Below are positions 22,479 through 34,187 of a stretch of DNA of 64,000 nucleotides, piece by piece; positions within the stretch are counted from its first letter, which is position 1, and every line of letters begins with the position of its first letter. The position numbers and the translations under genes are program-made. The DNA lies in assembly GCA_018873225.1 (NCBI GenBank), contig JAEILZ010000004.1, forward strand, positions 1 to 64,000. Direction: 5' to 3'. This DNA comes from [Phialemoniopsis] sp. UDSM-2020 (lineage: Eukaryota; Ascomycota; Sordariomycetes; Thyridiales; Thyridiaceae). The notes under the pieces were generated by a model. That model was not told the origin of the DNA. It searched no databases and worked only from the letters and a program-made list of their open reading frames with translations.

Positions 22479-24182
22479 CTACATATCCTGCTCTTCTTCT
22501 TGTACCCAGTAAGCTTCAACCTCTGCAATGCATGTCCTTGCCGGAATGGTTACGGCTATGGGAAAGCCGCCATAGTCGGGTCCGTCGTTGGGCATGATGA
22601 CAAATTCGCCGCTCCGAGTCTCATCTCCATTCAGTACTCGAAGAGTCCGCAATTCACCTTTCGCGTCCACCTCCTTTTCCTCCGCCCTAAGAATCCCCGT
22701 AAAGGTCACCTCTTTCCTCGTACTCCTAAAGCGGACATGAAACCCCCTACCCACCAAGAGAAATCGTGAACTGCCAAGATGAACGACCATCCCACCGCCC
22801 GGGCCATGTTTGCCAAAAACGAATGCGCGCTCGACCGTCACCTCCATGTGTCCATCGAACACACGCTTCCACTGTTCTGGTACCCGGCCCAGCGCGTCCA
22901 CTTCCTCGTCAAAGAAGAACCCCATCCGATCTTGTGGCGCCGCAGCGAGCAGGTGCTGGGCTGTCTGAGACAGTAGCTTGTACTCACGGCCGACTTCCTC
23001 CGCGCCAGTGTCGATGCCGAACGGACTTGTTCCGAGTGCCCCATATGTCGCATATGCGAGCCATAGCCGGCGCGCACCTCGAGCGTCTCGGCGCTGTTCC
23101 GGGATAAATAGTGCGCTCTCTCCAGCTGCATAGTCAACGCAAACGCCTTCGTAATCATGGAAGTACAAGTCTGGGGCCAGAAGATCCAGCGCCGGGGCAC
23201 AGTGACGCCAGATGTCCAAGACATGGGGACAAGGACCGCCCGAGGGATAGACACCGGCCTGTGCGCCACCCCCGACGACGGCGGGGAACCCTGCAAGGTC
23301 GAGGGCCTTGGGTTCATCGAAGTTGAGCCAGACGTTTGTATAGAGCGGGATCTGATAGACGTCACGACCAGCGGCAGCGACGCGTCCGACATATGATGCA
23401 ATGTGATAGGCCATGAATGCTTCGTCCGCAGCGACACCTTCACCAAACACGTCAGTCCACGAGTGTGTCCCCGTGGTAGGCACATGCGTGAAGCGAGCCT
23501 TGAATTTCCGGTGTAACTCTGTCGAAGAGAGATGATCCAGGAGTGACGCCGGCACGGGCTCGCTGAATACCTTCTCTGCCCTGCTTGATCTGTCGCGCGA
23601 GTCTCCGAGGAGACCGGTTTCGTTTTCAACCTGGACCATGAGGACTGTGTTGTGGCCGGCATCTACCTGCGCCAGATGGCGCATGAGCGCGGCAAAGGCC
23701 TTTGCGTCGGCATCGCATGCCTCGACAGAAAAGGGGGACAGCATCTCGAGCGTGCGACGCTTCCCTCCGGCTTCGAGGACGTGGACACGAGGAAAGCGCT
23801 GCGTGTCACGCTTGACCCATGAAGGTACGTACGTCGAAACCCCGTTCTTGTAAGAACCAAACCAGAGCAGTACCAGGTGCATATCATGCTGACGAGCACC
23901 TTCGAGGACCTTGTCCAGCTCGTCAAATGTAAAGTGCCCTTCTCTCGGCTCGATATCCTCCCATGTCACAGCTCCAAGAAGCGTGTTGATGGACTGTCTC
24001 TTCATGGCGGGCCAGACCTCGGCCATGTATTGCGCGGAGCTTAGGGACGAGTTGTGCAGCTCGCCGGCAAGCATAAGAAAGGGTCTCCCATTGACATAGA
24101 GCTGCTTGTTGCCATTGCTGAGCCGTCTTATCTGTGGGATGGACGCATCCGCGCGAGTTGGAAGCAGTTCGGCAGCGGTCAT
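22479..24182 (-). CDS. GH35-type beta-galactosidase, predicted intracellular
   Basis: A single exon encodes 567 residues from the Met at 24182; the frame extends upstream to a Met at 24275, but those 31 residues are unlike the family. The barrel begins with LYVNGRPFLMLAGELHN, continues with NTLLGAVTWEDIEP and HLVLLWFGSYKNG, then the acid/base Glu in VQVENETG and a likely nucleophile Glu in ALFIPEQ. The C-terminal part matches the beta domain (DUF5597 type) of bacterial-like GH35 enzymes. It should cleave terminal beta-galactosides. There is no signal peptide, so the substrate must be imported; the transporter and regulator that follow are good partners. It is co-oriented with the regulator gene upstream. 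Confidence 0.88.
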   Translation of the reverse strand: MTAAELLPTRADASIPQIRRLSNGNKQLYVNGRPFLMLAGELHNSSLSSAQYMAEVWPAMKRQSINTLLGAVTWEDIEPREGHFTFDELDKVLEGARQHDMHLVLLWFGSYKNGVSTYVPSWVKRDTQRFPRVHVLEAGGKRRTLEMLSPFSVEACDADAKAFAALMRHLAQVDAGHNTVLMVQVENETGLLGDSRDRSSRAEKVFSEPVPASLLDHLSSTELHRKFKARFTHVPTTGTHSWTDVFGEGVAADEAFMAYHIASYVGRVAAAGRDVYQIPLYTNVWLNFDEPKALDLAGFPAVVGGGAQAGVYPSGGPCPHVLDIWRHCAPALDLLAPDLYFHDYEGVCVDYAAGESALFIPEQRRDARGARRLWLAYATYGALGTSPFGIDTGAEEVGREYKLLSQTAQHLLAAAPQDRMGFFFDEEVDALGRVPEQWKRVFDGHMEVTVERAFVFGKHGPGGGMVVHLGSSRFLLVGRGFHVRFRSTRKEVTFTGILRAEEKEVDAKGELRTLRVLNGDETRSGEFVIMPNDGPDYGGFPIAVTIPARTCIAEVEAYWVQEEEQDM

Positions 24183-24563
24183 AATTGCTTCTTGGCGAAT
24201 CGAGCTGCTTCTGATTTGCAGTCCAAGGTTTGTTGAAGTGTCTTCCAGCTTGTAACATTCAACACGCTTTGTCAAAATCGACCGCGTGGAGCCGAATCAG
24301 AGCTGATCGATGGATGCTATTGTACGATTGTTGAACAGGAGGCGTTGCCGGATGCTTTTGATTCAACAGTGATCGTTGCACTGGCTGTCGATTGGACCGA
24401 GCAAATGAGAACTCTTCATTCCAAGCTGTCATTGATTTTCCCTTCGAGATCATGATTGCTCCGTATTCCCAAGCGAGGCTAAAGTACTGGCGCAGGTGTG
24501 AGTGTAACTTCGCATAAACTTCGCATGCACTAGCCTCCTGATACCGTTCACTCCACAAGAACA
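24183..24563. other. Intergenic, beta-galactosidase promoter region
   Basis: A 381-base gap between the regulator's 3' end and the beta-galactosidase start, both on the minus strand. No distinct motif was identified. Confidence 0.45.
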
Positions 24564-26474
24564 TCAAGCCCACTCCCGCGGAAGCCCCTCAACATCCACG
24601 TGGGTAATGATCCCTTGGCCCAGGTCCAGATCGTCCAGCTTCCTTAAGATTCTCTCCAGTTTCTCTCTAGCCGCACCACTCACGACAAAACCTTGGTCTC
24701 CGCCTCCGTCTTCGCCCCCATGGCCCCGCATCTGGTCCAGATATGCGGCGCCGATATCGCGGACCTTGGGGACAAGACTACTGCCATTGGCGTCAAATAC
24801 TGCGTGCGGCATATGGTAAAGAACTTCAAGCATGTCGTCAACAATGCGCTGGTGTTCCTGAGAGTCTACTCCGTGACTGACAAACTTTTGCAGGATGTTG
24901 GATCGCACATGGAAACTTGATATGAAGATGTTGGCCACCTGAACGTCGTGTCCGGATGTAACTCCGAGAGGCCGTGAAAGTCCTCCCCGCCAACGTAGCT
25001 CCGGAGGTAAGCTGTCAATGGCGGCCTGGACTCTGGTCAGGTACTCGAAGGCAGGGCTCTGTGTAGCCTGTTGAGGTACTGGGTGGAGAAATGGTCTTCT
25101 CTGACACTCGTGCCAGACCCAAAAGATCTCGACCAGATGATTGAGTCCTGGGACATACGAGAGATGATCGCCATGCCACGACCGAAAGCACTCGTCGGTT
25201 GCTGTGTTGTAGAGCGGCGGACACAACTCGGCATCAGTAAGAGACGCTGGCTTGAGGTGGGAGACGCGCTCCTGGTGGGTAACAACAAACGTTGTAAGCC
25301 TCCCAAAGATATCCGCGCTACTAATTTGATGCGGGTGGTCATAAGCTTAGGCTATCCAGAGGTGAAAATGATGATCACTTGATGCGAGTAACTTACGTGC
25401 AGCCGGCGAACAGCAGCCAAAACAGCCTCTTTAGTAACTCCTGCTCGACCCGTTCCATGCGGTCCAGTTCATAGAATGCCAGGTACCTCACCCCAGCTGT
25501 CGCCTCAGACATGGCGTTGTAGCACGCTGGGTCTCGCAAGTCTGATGTGGCGCCGCCTGCCGTGCTCACATTATACATGGCGGTACACCAGTCCAGTGTG
25601 TACACTGCTTGCCCGCGCTCCAGGAGGCGACTTTCTCTGATAAGTCCAAGACATTTCTGAACCGTGATGGGCTGATAATTGCTGCGGCGAAGAGTAGCCA
25701 CCGTTGCAGCGCAGACACTGATGACCAGCCCGCAGAACACAGGGTCTCGGTCCGCTTCGCCTTGACGGAGACGACTAAGAAATCGACGCCGATGCAAGAT
25801 CGGCGCCACCGCGTGGACATGCTCGAACCAGTCGTCCAGTACTCTCATGATTGTCTCGACAGGGGCAAGGAGCGAAAGCCATCCTCCGCGATCGGCATGG
25901 TGGAGAAGCTCATATGGTGACGATCCGGGAGATGCCGACGCCTCATTGACCAGATGTTGTCCCCCTGACCCAGTCCACCATCCCGGGGATGCTGAGTCAA
26001 CGCTTCCCCATCCCTCTTGACTAGGCTCTACCGTGGGCGTTGTGGGTGTGGTCTGGGATCTTGCCCGAGACAAAGCCAACGCATTCCTTTGAGGTTTGGG
26101 AAGATCGTTAGTCGAGGCTTGGGGGCAAAATGTGTGCATAGACGAACTTGTTGATGGGCCCTCTTCTCTTCCTTGGGCGTTGCTGTGTGCAGTCGATGCC
26201 AAGGAAGACACAACCATCACAGTTTATCCTGTTATTGCTGTACCGGCACTTTCGCGGGTTCCATATCGTTAGAGCAATGATATCACATGCCTTTGATGGA
26301 TCTACCAATCTGTCCACACACCTTGACTTTGCGTGCACGGCAACCATCGCAGGCTTTCTGGTTCCTGGACCCAATGCCAGCCGCATGTACAGTGTCGGGA
26401 TTCTGTGCAGTGGGCTCTAAGCCCGGGGATGTGTCGATTCTTCGGCTGCTTGGGCTCGCGTCTGCAGCTTCCAT
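24564..26474 (-). CDS. Zn2Cys6 transcription factor of the beta-galactosidase/transporter block
   Basis: Four exons on the minus strand (26474-26322, 26248-26148, 26086-25397, 25320-24564) encode 566 residues. The zinc cluster is split by intron 1: CDGCRARKVK at about 42-51, then CRYSNNRINCDGCVFLGIDC and a basic linker RPRKRRGP. The middle region (about 150-480) is the fungal transcription-factor domain, with MRVLDDWFEHVHAVAPILHR and RLFWLLFAGCT. It should bind CGG-type half-sites and act in the nucleus. The divergent transporter and the downstream glycoside hydrolase suggest it controls them. Intron 2 is odd: the frame is kept only with donor GTTCGT, although its branch (CTAAC) and acceptor (AAAG) are good. 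Confidence 0.82.
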
Positions 26475-27116
26475 CCCTGTGTGGGTCGATCTGACATTTG
26501 GTGCGAAGAAGCTTTGGGTATTTGGTCTATCATCAGATTGTGCCAGAGCCGCAGAAACATCGGATATTTGTAGCCTTTAGGTCCCGTCGCAAGTTAGTCC
26601 TCGCATAAACATCGGCTATATCAACTTCGCCATGTGGGCTCAAGACTGCCTCTAAGCCATTCACAGGTTAGCTTCACAAGTCAAACTACACGCCTTCGGC
26701 AAATGGCGCATACCCGCAGGTGAAATACCTGTCAACCCTCGGTGACTCTTTCCCCAGAGTCTCTCCATGGGGTATGCACGAACACCTGCCGAAGGATGGC
26801 TGGCCCGAGTGGTTCGGGTTGCGTGCATGTTGCATCGACAGATCTGGCTAGGCCTCGCCTGACTTGGCCCGACTAGACCAAGGCTACCCTTGTTTCGTCT
26901 CTCACAGCCAATGTACCGAGTGACCAATCGCTTCTGGAGAGAAACATGCGACTCCATCATCGGGATATAAAATCAGTGTCATTGCCCTTGTCTTGGGTGT
27001 TGTAGACCCTTCAAGCCACGGGTCACTGGAGAAAATTCTTCGTACGCGACCACGTTGCTCGTAAACATCAACGACCACAATCACCACGACGAGAAGGACA
27101 CAAAAGACCGATCAAA
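26475..27116. promoter_or_regulatory. Divergent promoter of Zn2Cys6 regulator and sugar transporter
   Basis: This 642-base spacer lies between two divergent start codons. It contains the bipartite inverted repeat described separately, and a smaller palindrome CAGGT-N5-ACCTG at 26717-26731. No coding frame is convincing. Head-to-head regulator/transporter pairs often share control elements. Confidence 0.5.
26693..26795. promoter_or_regulatory. Bipartite inverted repeat, candidate regulator site
   Basis: CCTTCGGCA (26693-26701) and GCATACC (26708-26714), 6 bases apart, recur inverted as GGTATGC (26771-26777) and TGCCGAAGG (26787-26795), 9 bases apart. Both half-pairs match perfectly (9 and 7 bases) and are about midway between the two start codons. 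The TTCGGCA part contains a CGG triplet, the usual core of Zn2Cys6 sites. The match is seen directly; the assignment to the neighbouring regulator is inference. Confidence 0.45.
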
Positions 27117-28899
27117 ATGGCCCAAGCCGAAACGCCCGTGGGCAACTCGCTGCCCTGGTATAAGCAGAAGAGGTTGCGAGAATTATACCTGATGATGCCT
27201 TTTCTCTTCCTGGGCTCAACTACGCTAGGATACGATGGCAGTCTGCTCAACGGACTCCAGACCATGGAGTCATGGCGAACATGTACGTACTTGCAGATCA
27301 TTAGGCCTGGCAATGGTTCCGACAAAGCAGCTAATAGACCTAGATTTCAACTACCCAAGTGGCAGTCGCCTCGGCATATTTGGTGCCATCCCGGGCTTCG
27401 GAGGGCTCTTCGTGCTTCTTTTCGCCCCATACATTGCAGATGGTCTGGGACGCAAGCGTGGAACCGCGGTCGGCTGCGTGTTCGTATTACTCGGGGCTCT
27501 CCTACAAGCAAACTGCCCCTCGCACAAGCCCGACGCCATGTACCTCGCGGGACGCTTCATCATGGGCCTGGGATCCAACATCTCGAACGGTACATGCCCT
27601 CTGCTCATTACCGAGGTCGCCCATCCTCGTCACCGTGGCAAAATCACAACCGTCTACAACACTCTGTTCTATCTCGGTGCCATCATCAGTGCTTGGGTCT
27701 GCTTTGGAACCCTGCACAATATGACAGGCCACATACAATGGCGGCTGCCGACTGGCCTTCAGTGCTTGATGCCAGGAATCCAACTTGTGGCCGTCTGGTT
27801 CGTGCCCGAGAGTCCTCGATGGCTGATCAGCAAGGGCAAACACCAAGAGGCCCGCAGAGTCTTGGTCAAGTACCACGGCAACGACAATGAGGAGGACGAG
27901 TTTGTCAACTGGGAATACGCCGAGATTGAGGACACGCTAAGACTGGAGCGCGAGTTCTCGTCCCACAATGGGTGGTACGAGCTCGTGCGGACCAAGGGCA
28001 ACCGGAAACGTTGCGCCTTGATCATTCTCACCGCCATATTCTCACAGTGCAGTGGCAATGGCCTAGTCTCGTATTATGTGAGTAGTTATCAGCCTCGAGC
28101 TCTCGGATTAGGATAAAGATTGTTGACATCAATGCCAGTTATCATCGGTTCTCAACACGGTCGGGATCACGGAGTAAGTCAGCAGTATTCTTGAGCTTTT
28201 TCCGTATGGGCTATTAATATTTGAAACAGCTCTATCGAACAAGCAGAGATCAATGGCGGACTGACCATCTGGTGCTGGCTTGTCTCCTTGGCCTCGGCAT
28301 TCCTAGTCGACCGCTTCGGACGTCGGTCGCTGTTCTTGTTCGCCGGTGTCGGCATGCTTATATCGTTCTCGATATGGACAGCCTGTAGCGCTGTGTTTGC
28401 ACAGACCGGATCTGAGGGCGCCGGAGGGGCGGTTGTGGCCATGATCTTCCTGTTCTACGGCGTCGCCGGCGCTGCCTGGCCGGGCCTGACTGTCTCGTAC
28501 ACAGTCGAGATCCTGCCATACAACATTCGCGCCAAAGGTCTTACTCTGTGCTTTCTCTTCACGTCACTCAGCGGCGTGTTTAACCAATACGTGAATCCCA
28601 TAGGGCTGGAGAATCTGGCATGGCGGTTCTATTTTGTCTACATTGTGGTGTAAGTGATGCCCCGGTTCTTCAGGTATGAGTACGGCCCTAATAATATTCG
28701 ACTCGATTATAGCTTGATTATCGAGTGTGTTGTCATCTACTTCTTCTTTGTCGAAACACGGGGGCCGACACTGGAGGAAATTGCAGTGCTGTTCGACGGC
28801 GATGCATCAGCAGCCGGGCTGGCAAAAGCGGAAGCAGGTGCCAAAGTTGGGCTTGGGGCAGTCGAGAAACACCGAGAGGACAAGGAAGAGGTGGAGTAG
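27117..28899 (+). CDS. MFS sugar transporter, lactose-permease-like
   Basis: Five exons, 27117-27282, 27344-28077, 28139-28173, 28230-28649 and 28713-28899, encode 513 residues. The third exon is only 35 bases. Sugar-porter signatures: GYDGSLLNG in helix 1, DGLGRKRG, GRFIMGLGSN, PESPRWLI, then DRFGRRS and VETRGPTLEE at the C-terminus. The sequence style (ITDSIEQAEINGG loop, WEYAEIEDTL) is that of fungal lactose/galactoside permease-like proteins, expected at the plasma membrane as proton symporters. With the intracellular GH35 enzyme and the divergent regulator it forms a plausible galactoside-use block. The true sugar needs a substrate test. Confidence 0.9.
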
Positions 28900-30734
28900 A
28901 GAGACTGCTGCTACTCGACGGAGTCTTTGCAGCTGCGTGTTGAGATGAGCCATCCTGACAGCGGTCGCTAGGCAAAGTAACTCAGCTCATCTACTTAGAC
29001 CTCTCGAGCGAGTCTCCCCAAAGGCTGGTGCTCTTGGCTCGTGATGGCAGGCCGAGGGGAGGCACGACACCATGGTAGCTCTCGACGCAAGGCTTACACC
29101 GCCTGGAGCCAGCAATGGAGATATTCAGGGATCACCAATTGACCCCGTCTGTGTCTTCGTTATCCATTTCTCAATGCATGAAAGCCCTGGTGACCATCAT
29201 GGGTCATCATTTCACATGCGAATTGACTGTTTAAAGTCACAGGCAGCAGACACACACACACACACACACACCATCAACCTTGGTGGCTGACCCTGACCCA
29301 AGCAGGCCTGAGACCCTTGAGGCTAGCCGAATGTCTCGGGTGCGCCTTTTTGGCAGCCATCTCTTGGGCCAGGGAGCCGTGTGAGCCTCTTATTCGGCAG
29401 AGCCGACCCTTTGGGATTAGAGTTTCGAGCCGGTGGCTGGGCTAACAGGCCTTAACACACGGGATCTCCACCGTTTGTCGGTCTGTGTCAGCGCGCTTTG
29501 GGGAGTGCTTAGAGCAGCACCACCGCCGTTAGCTAGAGCCTGGGTGGATAGAGAGGGCAAAGTCAAAATCATTGTTTGCATTTTTCGCCATCAGTAAGTG
29601 AGAGAGTGTGAGGGGACAGAGCATGCATGCAAGGACGATCAACCGGACATCCGCTGGGTATGGTTCAGCGTCGTCCTGTGGACTCGGCAAGGGGCTTGTC
29701 CGTGGAGACCGTGCTATGGATTGTATCAATCTTTGCCAGTGACGAAAGTACATCATCACATCACACACACCACCGCCGTAAAGTAAAGTACGAAGTAAGG
29801 ATTAACAAGCTCTGCAGCCGTTTTGGGAGAGGCGCGAAACATTAGCAAAGCGAAAATGACCCATGGATGACAGAGGAAACCCACTAAATGGTCCCAATTG
29901 GGTGAGGCTAAGAAACGACGGTGCATCCGCTGAGAACGGGCCTAGACCTCGACGTCAACATGGCAGTTCCCACTACAAACGCTTATTAAAATGGACTCGA
30001 CTGGTCCATCGAGTCAGCAATCGGGTCCCAGATTGCTTGATTCGCTGGATTGGTGCCAAGGCCCAATTCTGCAGCCCAGGCCGCCCGCCAGCCCTGTAAC
30101 CACCACTGGAACCTTGGAAGTCTTTCACTCTTCGTTTCCACAGAGAAAAGACGATGAAGATGAAGTAAGGCAAACTTGTGATGGATGGGATGACGCAAAA
30201 CGGATTGAATTGAATCAAGGCAATGGATTATAACAACGGCACATTCCACCAAAATCTACCGTTGGCATTCCATTGCTTTTTGTCTGTCTTTGTTCATTCT
30301 TTGCTGTGCCCCCTTGTCTCAAAACTCGCATCCCGGGAGACTGGAAACACTGTTTTCGACTCGTCGCAGCCCCCCACTTTAGCGACCTATCCGACCGCCA
30401 AAACCTGCCCTGACCCTCCTGACGCATGCACTGAGAGACCCCACTGGCCCCGTCCTGTCGGTCCACGGTCCACTGACCGCGCTCGCTGTGGGATATGCTG
30501 GGGATCAGCCCAGGATTCCCCCATCCCCTCCCGCCAGATTCCCACGGCATCTTCCATTCAGCCCGGCAAACCCCGTCCTTCCTTTCTCTTCCTGCATCTC
30601 CAGCTCGTCCCCTCGCCCTCTCGAGCCTCACCTCTGCGGCAAACACCGTCGGCGGCGACACGAACACCACAGCCAAATCCGCCTCCTCGCCGACGGTAGC
30701 TGGGCTCGAACCGCGCAAAAGATCGGTATTCACG
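28900..30734. other. Long intergenic stretch with a microsatellite
   Basis: About 1.8 kb without a supported gene. It holds a CA microsatellite (29251-29271) and GC-rich leader-like sequence before the next regulator gene. Frames of 60-80 codons overlap one another on both strands and look like noise. The regulator's frame stays open upstream to a Met at 30495, so part of 30495-30734 could be coding. Confidence 0.45.
29251..29271. repeat. (CA)10 microsatellite
   Basis: Ten perfect CA units followed by a further C, flanked by CAGCAGA and CATCAACC. It lies in non-coding DNA. Confidence 0.95.
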
Positions 30735-33700
30735 ATGCCGGGTGGTCGCCCGCCAAAACGGCCCAGCGATTCGGGCGACTCGCCCACCGGGAGTCCGCCT
30801 TCGCCCTCCAAGCTCAAGCTGCCTCGACTCGATCGCGGTCCCGAAGACTTCTCCAGCGTCGTCAAGAGCAAGCTGCAATCCTACACGCGCACCGGTCAAG
30901 CTTGCGACCGTTGCAAGGTACGCTCGCTATATACTCTCCATGCCCGTTCGAGCTTTCCCCAGATGTGCGCGCGTATCGCGGCCCACCGCATGCCATGCCA
31001 TTCCACTGAATGAATCCTTGCTGCCTCCCTCCTTCCGCTGCGCAACTCGACTTTCCACTGACCAGTGCCCCGCCGTACATACATACAGGTCCGCAAGATA
31101 CGCTGCGATGCCCTCCCCGAAGGCTGCTCCCACTGCTCCAGCCAGAGCCTCGAGTGCTATGTCACCGACCGCGTCACTGGCCGCACCGAGCGGAGAGGCT
31201 ACCTGCAGGAGCTCGAGCGCGAGAAATCCGATATGCTCAACCATATCCGCCAGCTCGAGGAGCTCGTCACCTCCAACGGAGTCGACATCAAACCCTGGCA
31301 CTGGTCTGCCTTTGGGCCCCCGTCACATCCTGCCGGCGTTCTCGTCGACACAGCAGGCAACCCCATCACCGGGGCCGCTACAAGAGCGCCGTGGCCCAAG
31401 ACTGAGGGGTCAGCCAAGGCCAACGACCATCCAATTGCCAATCGGCGGTCCTCTGTGCTTCAATCGCGACCTGGCGACACCCACATCGGCGTGTTCCAGG
31501 ACAAGGCACCCCTCAGCGCCGTCAAGGGCACGCAATTGTCCATTCTTGGGGCTACCATCAACGTGACCGACTTTGATGCTGAGGATATGGAGGAGCCTGC
31601 CCCCGGATTCCAGGTCACGGAACCTCTGTACAACAAGTCTCTCTTCTCCTTCATACAGTCCATCATGAACAAGCAACCGCCGCCGCCGATAGAACTCCCT
31701 GCGAGGGACGAGGCTCTTCAGTATTCCGAGTGGTACTTTGTCATGATCTTCCCTTTTGTCCCTGTGCTTCACAAACCAACATACATGAGACTGGTAAGCT
31801 ACCCTCACCTCACACCCTGCTTCGCGTCCCTAGCTGACACTGTTGGCAGCTGTTACGGATATATGACGAGCCCGGATTCAAACCCTCAGCTTCGGAGCTC
31901 GCAATCGTGCATATGGTTCTCTCCATGATCTACTTTCAGTACGGGATCCGCAACCGCGAGGAAGCGGACAGGCGGAGAATGCTTAACGAGCTCTCTAACA
32001 AACACTACCACTGGTGCCTTCACCATGTGGCCGACATGATCGCCGACACATCAATCACCTGCGTGCAAGCCCTAGTTCTCTTATCTGTCCACGCGCGAGG
32101 CTTCCCCAAGCCGGGTTGCGCATCCCTCATTGCCACCTACGCCGTCGACAAGGCGATCGAGCTCAACCTGCACCGCGAGTCCAAACTACCGGGCGCCCCA
32201 ACCAACCTGGACCACGAGCTCCGCAAGAGAGCCTGGTGGTCTGCGCTGTCTATGCTGGTCACGCTCAATGGTCGCCTTGGCAGGCCCATGCCTCTCAATG
32301 TCAAAGAGTTTGACGTCGGCTACCCTGTCCCCATCGATGACGAATACCTGACCGAGGACGGCATTGTGGACGAGTCCAAGGTTGGACACTGCCATCACAT
32401 GGTTGGGCTTGTCGGCTTCAAGACCACAACCATGTACATGCGTATGCACACCGAGATCTATGGCGTCCGTCGAGATCCGCTCACCTATGTCGACACTGTC
32501 AACGAGCTGGACGAGGAGTATCGCATATGGGAGGAGAGTCTGCCTGACGACCTCAACATTGCGAAGTGCAAGCAAGGGGAGCAGATCTTTGCCCTCTACG
32601 CGCAGGCCTTCTCTCTCGAATTTCGATTCTGTCTCAGACATCCATCTGTCTGCATGACTGATGACCCCAAGTTTATCGCGGAAAACAACCGGATCTGTGA
32701 AGAGACCGCCAGGACCCTGCTCAAGCACGTCGAGATGCTGTTCAAGCTGAAGTCTCTGGACACCACTTGGTATCAGATCTCGGTCTATTGCGCCGTCATG
32801 TTCACAATACTGGTCGCGCACTGGGAGCGGAGGTACGAGACAACGCCTGCCGAGGTGGCGCAGCTCAAGGAGGAGACGGGCTCGTGGCTCACCATCATCA
32901 CCGAGATCTGCCTCCTAGTTGGTAAGTTTCTCCCCTTCCTATTCCATCGTTCATACCCGCGCCCAATACTAACGTCCCAACAGGGTCCACCTCGGGCGAG
33001 CGCCTCAGCAACGAGATCCAGCAAATCATCACGCGCACAATTGCATGGATAGAGAGCGATATGGGCCGCACGCCAGGCACCGTCAGTCCCAATCAGCACC
33101 AGACTGGCGGACAGCACACGCCGCTCATTAAGCAGGAGGCCTCACAGTTCACCCACGTGTCGCTACCGTCCAACGGCGCGGGCGTGATCAACGGTACTCC
33201 TCCAGTCGGAGCTGGCCATATTCCGCACAACGGTGGCAGCGCCTACTATGCCCACAGCGATCAGACGACGCCCTACCCGACTCAATTAGCCTACCAGCCC
33301 CAGCCTGCTGCCGCCACGCACAATGGCAATGGGTTGTCGTACGACCCCCACGACCATGGAGCGTATCTGTACGCGGCGACGGCTGCCGCAGCGGCAGCGG
33401 CTGCCGCTCAAGGCAACAGCACAGGCGTGTCAGAGCCGCACGAGGCCAATCCGCTTGTTGCCTTTGCTTCGCACGCGACGTCTCATGTGGGCAGCAACAC
33501 GAACACCTGGCATGACTGGACGGCTGCCATTGCCGACAGCCAGGACCGCTACAGCGCCAATGCCCTTCTGACCATCGCCGCCGGGCCACAGCGCGACAAC
33601 GGCATGGGCTTGGATCAGGGCGGGCCCCACCACGGCCACGGGCCACCGAACGGGCTCGGGGTGGGCATGGCTGGCAGCGGCGCCCACACCCAGTGGCCGC

Positions 33701-33744
33701 TGATTCTGTTTCACGACGGCAACGGGGCCGTGAGCGGCGGTTGA
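30735..33744 (+). CDS. Large Zn2Cys6 transcription factor
   Basis: Four exons, 30735-30917, 31089-31793, 31850-32921 and 32984-33744, encode 906 residues. Residues 1-50 are Ser/Pro-rich. The zinc cluster spans intron 1: GQACDRCK then VRKIRCDALPEGCSHC and the last Cys in SSQSLEC, followed by ERRGYLQELEREK and a coiled coil, the usual dimer element. The fungal transcription-factor middle domain covers about 230-620 (EWYFVMIFPFVPVLHKPTY, then RKRAWWSALSM). The C-terminal 230 residues are low complexity with a nine-residue Ala run. All introns have standard donors. The start is the MPGGRPPKRP Met; an in-frame Met at 30495 would add 80 residues. Its targets cannot be read from the sequence. Confidence 0.88.
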
Positions 33745-34187
33745 GCGTGAGCGCTCTAGGGCAGGCGTCACGTGTATGTGTAAAAATGTTAGTCCATAGA
33801 AGGACTGTTGTACATTATTTAGGGGGTAAAGGACAGCTGGGTCTGGCTCGGGTTCGCGGGGGAGTTCGGGACATCTGACGGTCGATATCTTGTTGCGCCC
33901 AGTGTAGTCATTCAGCTTTGACGTCTGGTGCAGATACTAATTTGTTTCATGGAGGGGTGGACAGAGCCCGGACGCATTGGTACTGGCGTTAGTCGAGGGA
34001 GGGAGCATTGCATCAGAGCCGGGGGGCATGGATTTTGGCCTCACGGCTACATCTCAGGGAGCTTTTGTCAATTTTGTTCATTCGAGATACCTCCAACGAC
34101 AATCATTCAAATACGTATTAGTAATAGACATCCTTTCTCGTATATTCACGGTCTCCTCTCCTTCCCGACTGGGGATGACAACGCGCG
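33745..34187. other. Convergent 3' spacer, no gene seen
   Basis: This 443-base gap separates the 3' ends of two convergent genes and should hold both transcript ends. Nothing else is recognised. Confidence 0.5.

Noticed and set aside
17907..28899. Secondary-metabolite cluster around the dehydrogenase/reductase
   Set aside because: No polyketide synthase, peptide synthetase, terpene cyclase or P450 is present; the neighbours are sugar-use genes and a surface protein.
29251..29271. CA run as a CRISPR-like or mobile-element repeat
   Set aside because: It is a plain dinucleotide microsatellite; no spacer-repeat array, transposase or terminal repeats were seen anywhere in the window.
30495..30734. 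Longer N-terminus for the large Zn2Cys6 regulator
   Set aside because: The frame is open from a Met at 30495, but the added 80 residues are low-complexity leader-like sequence; the Met at 30735 is the more typical start. Kept as a possibility only.
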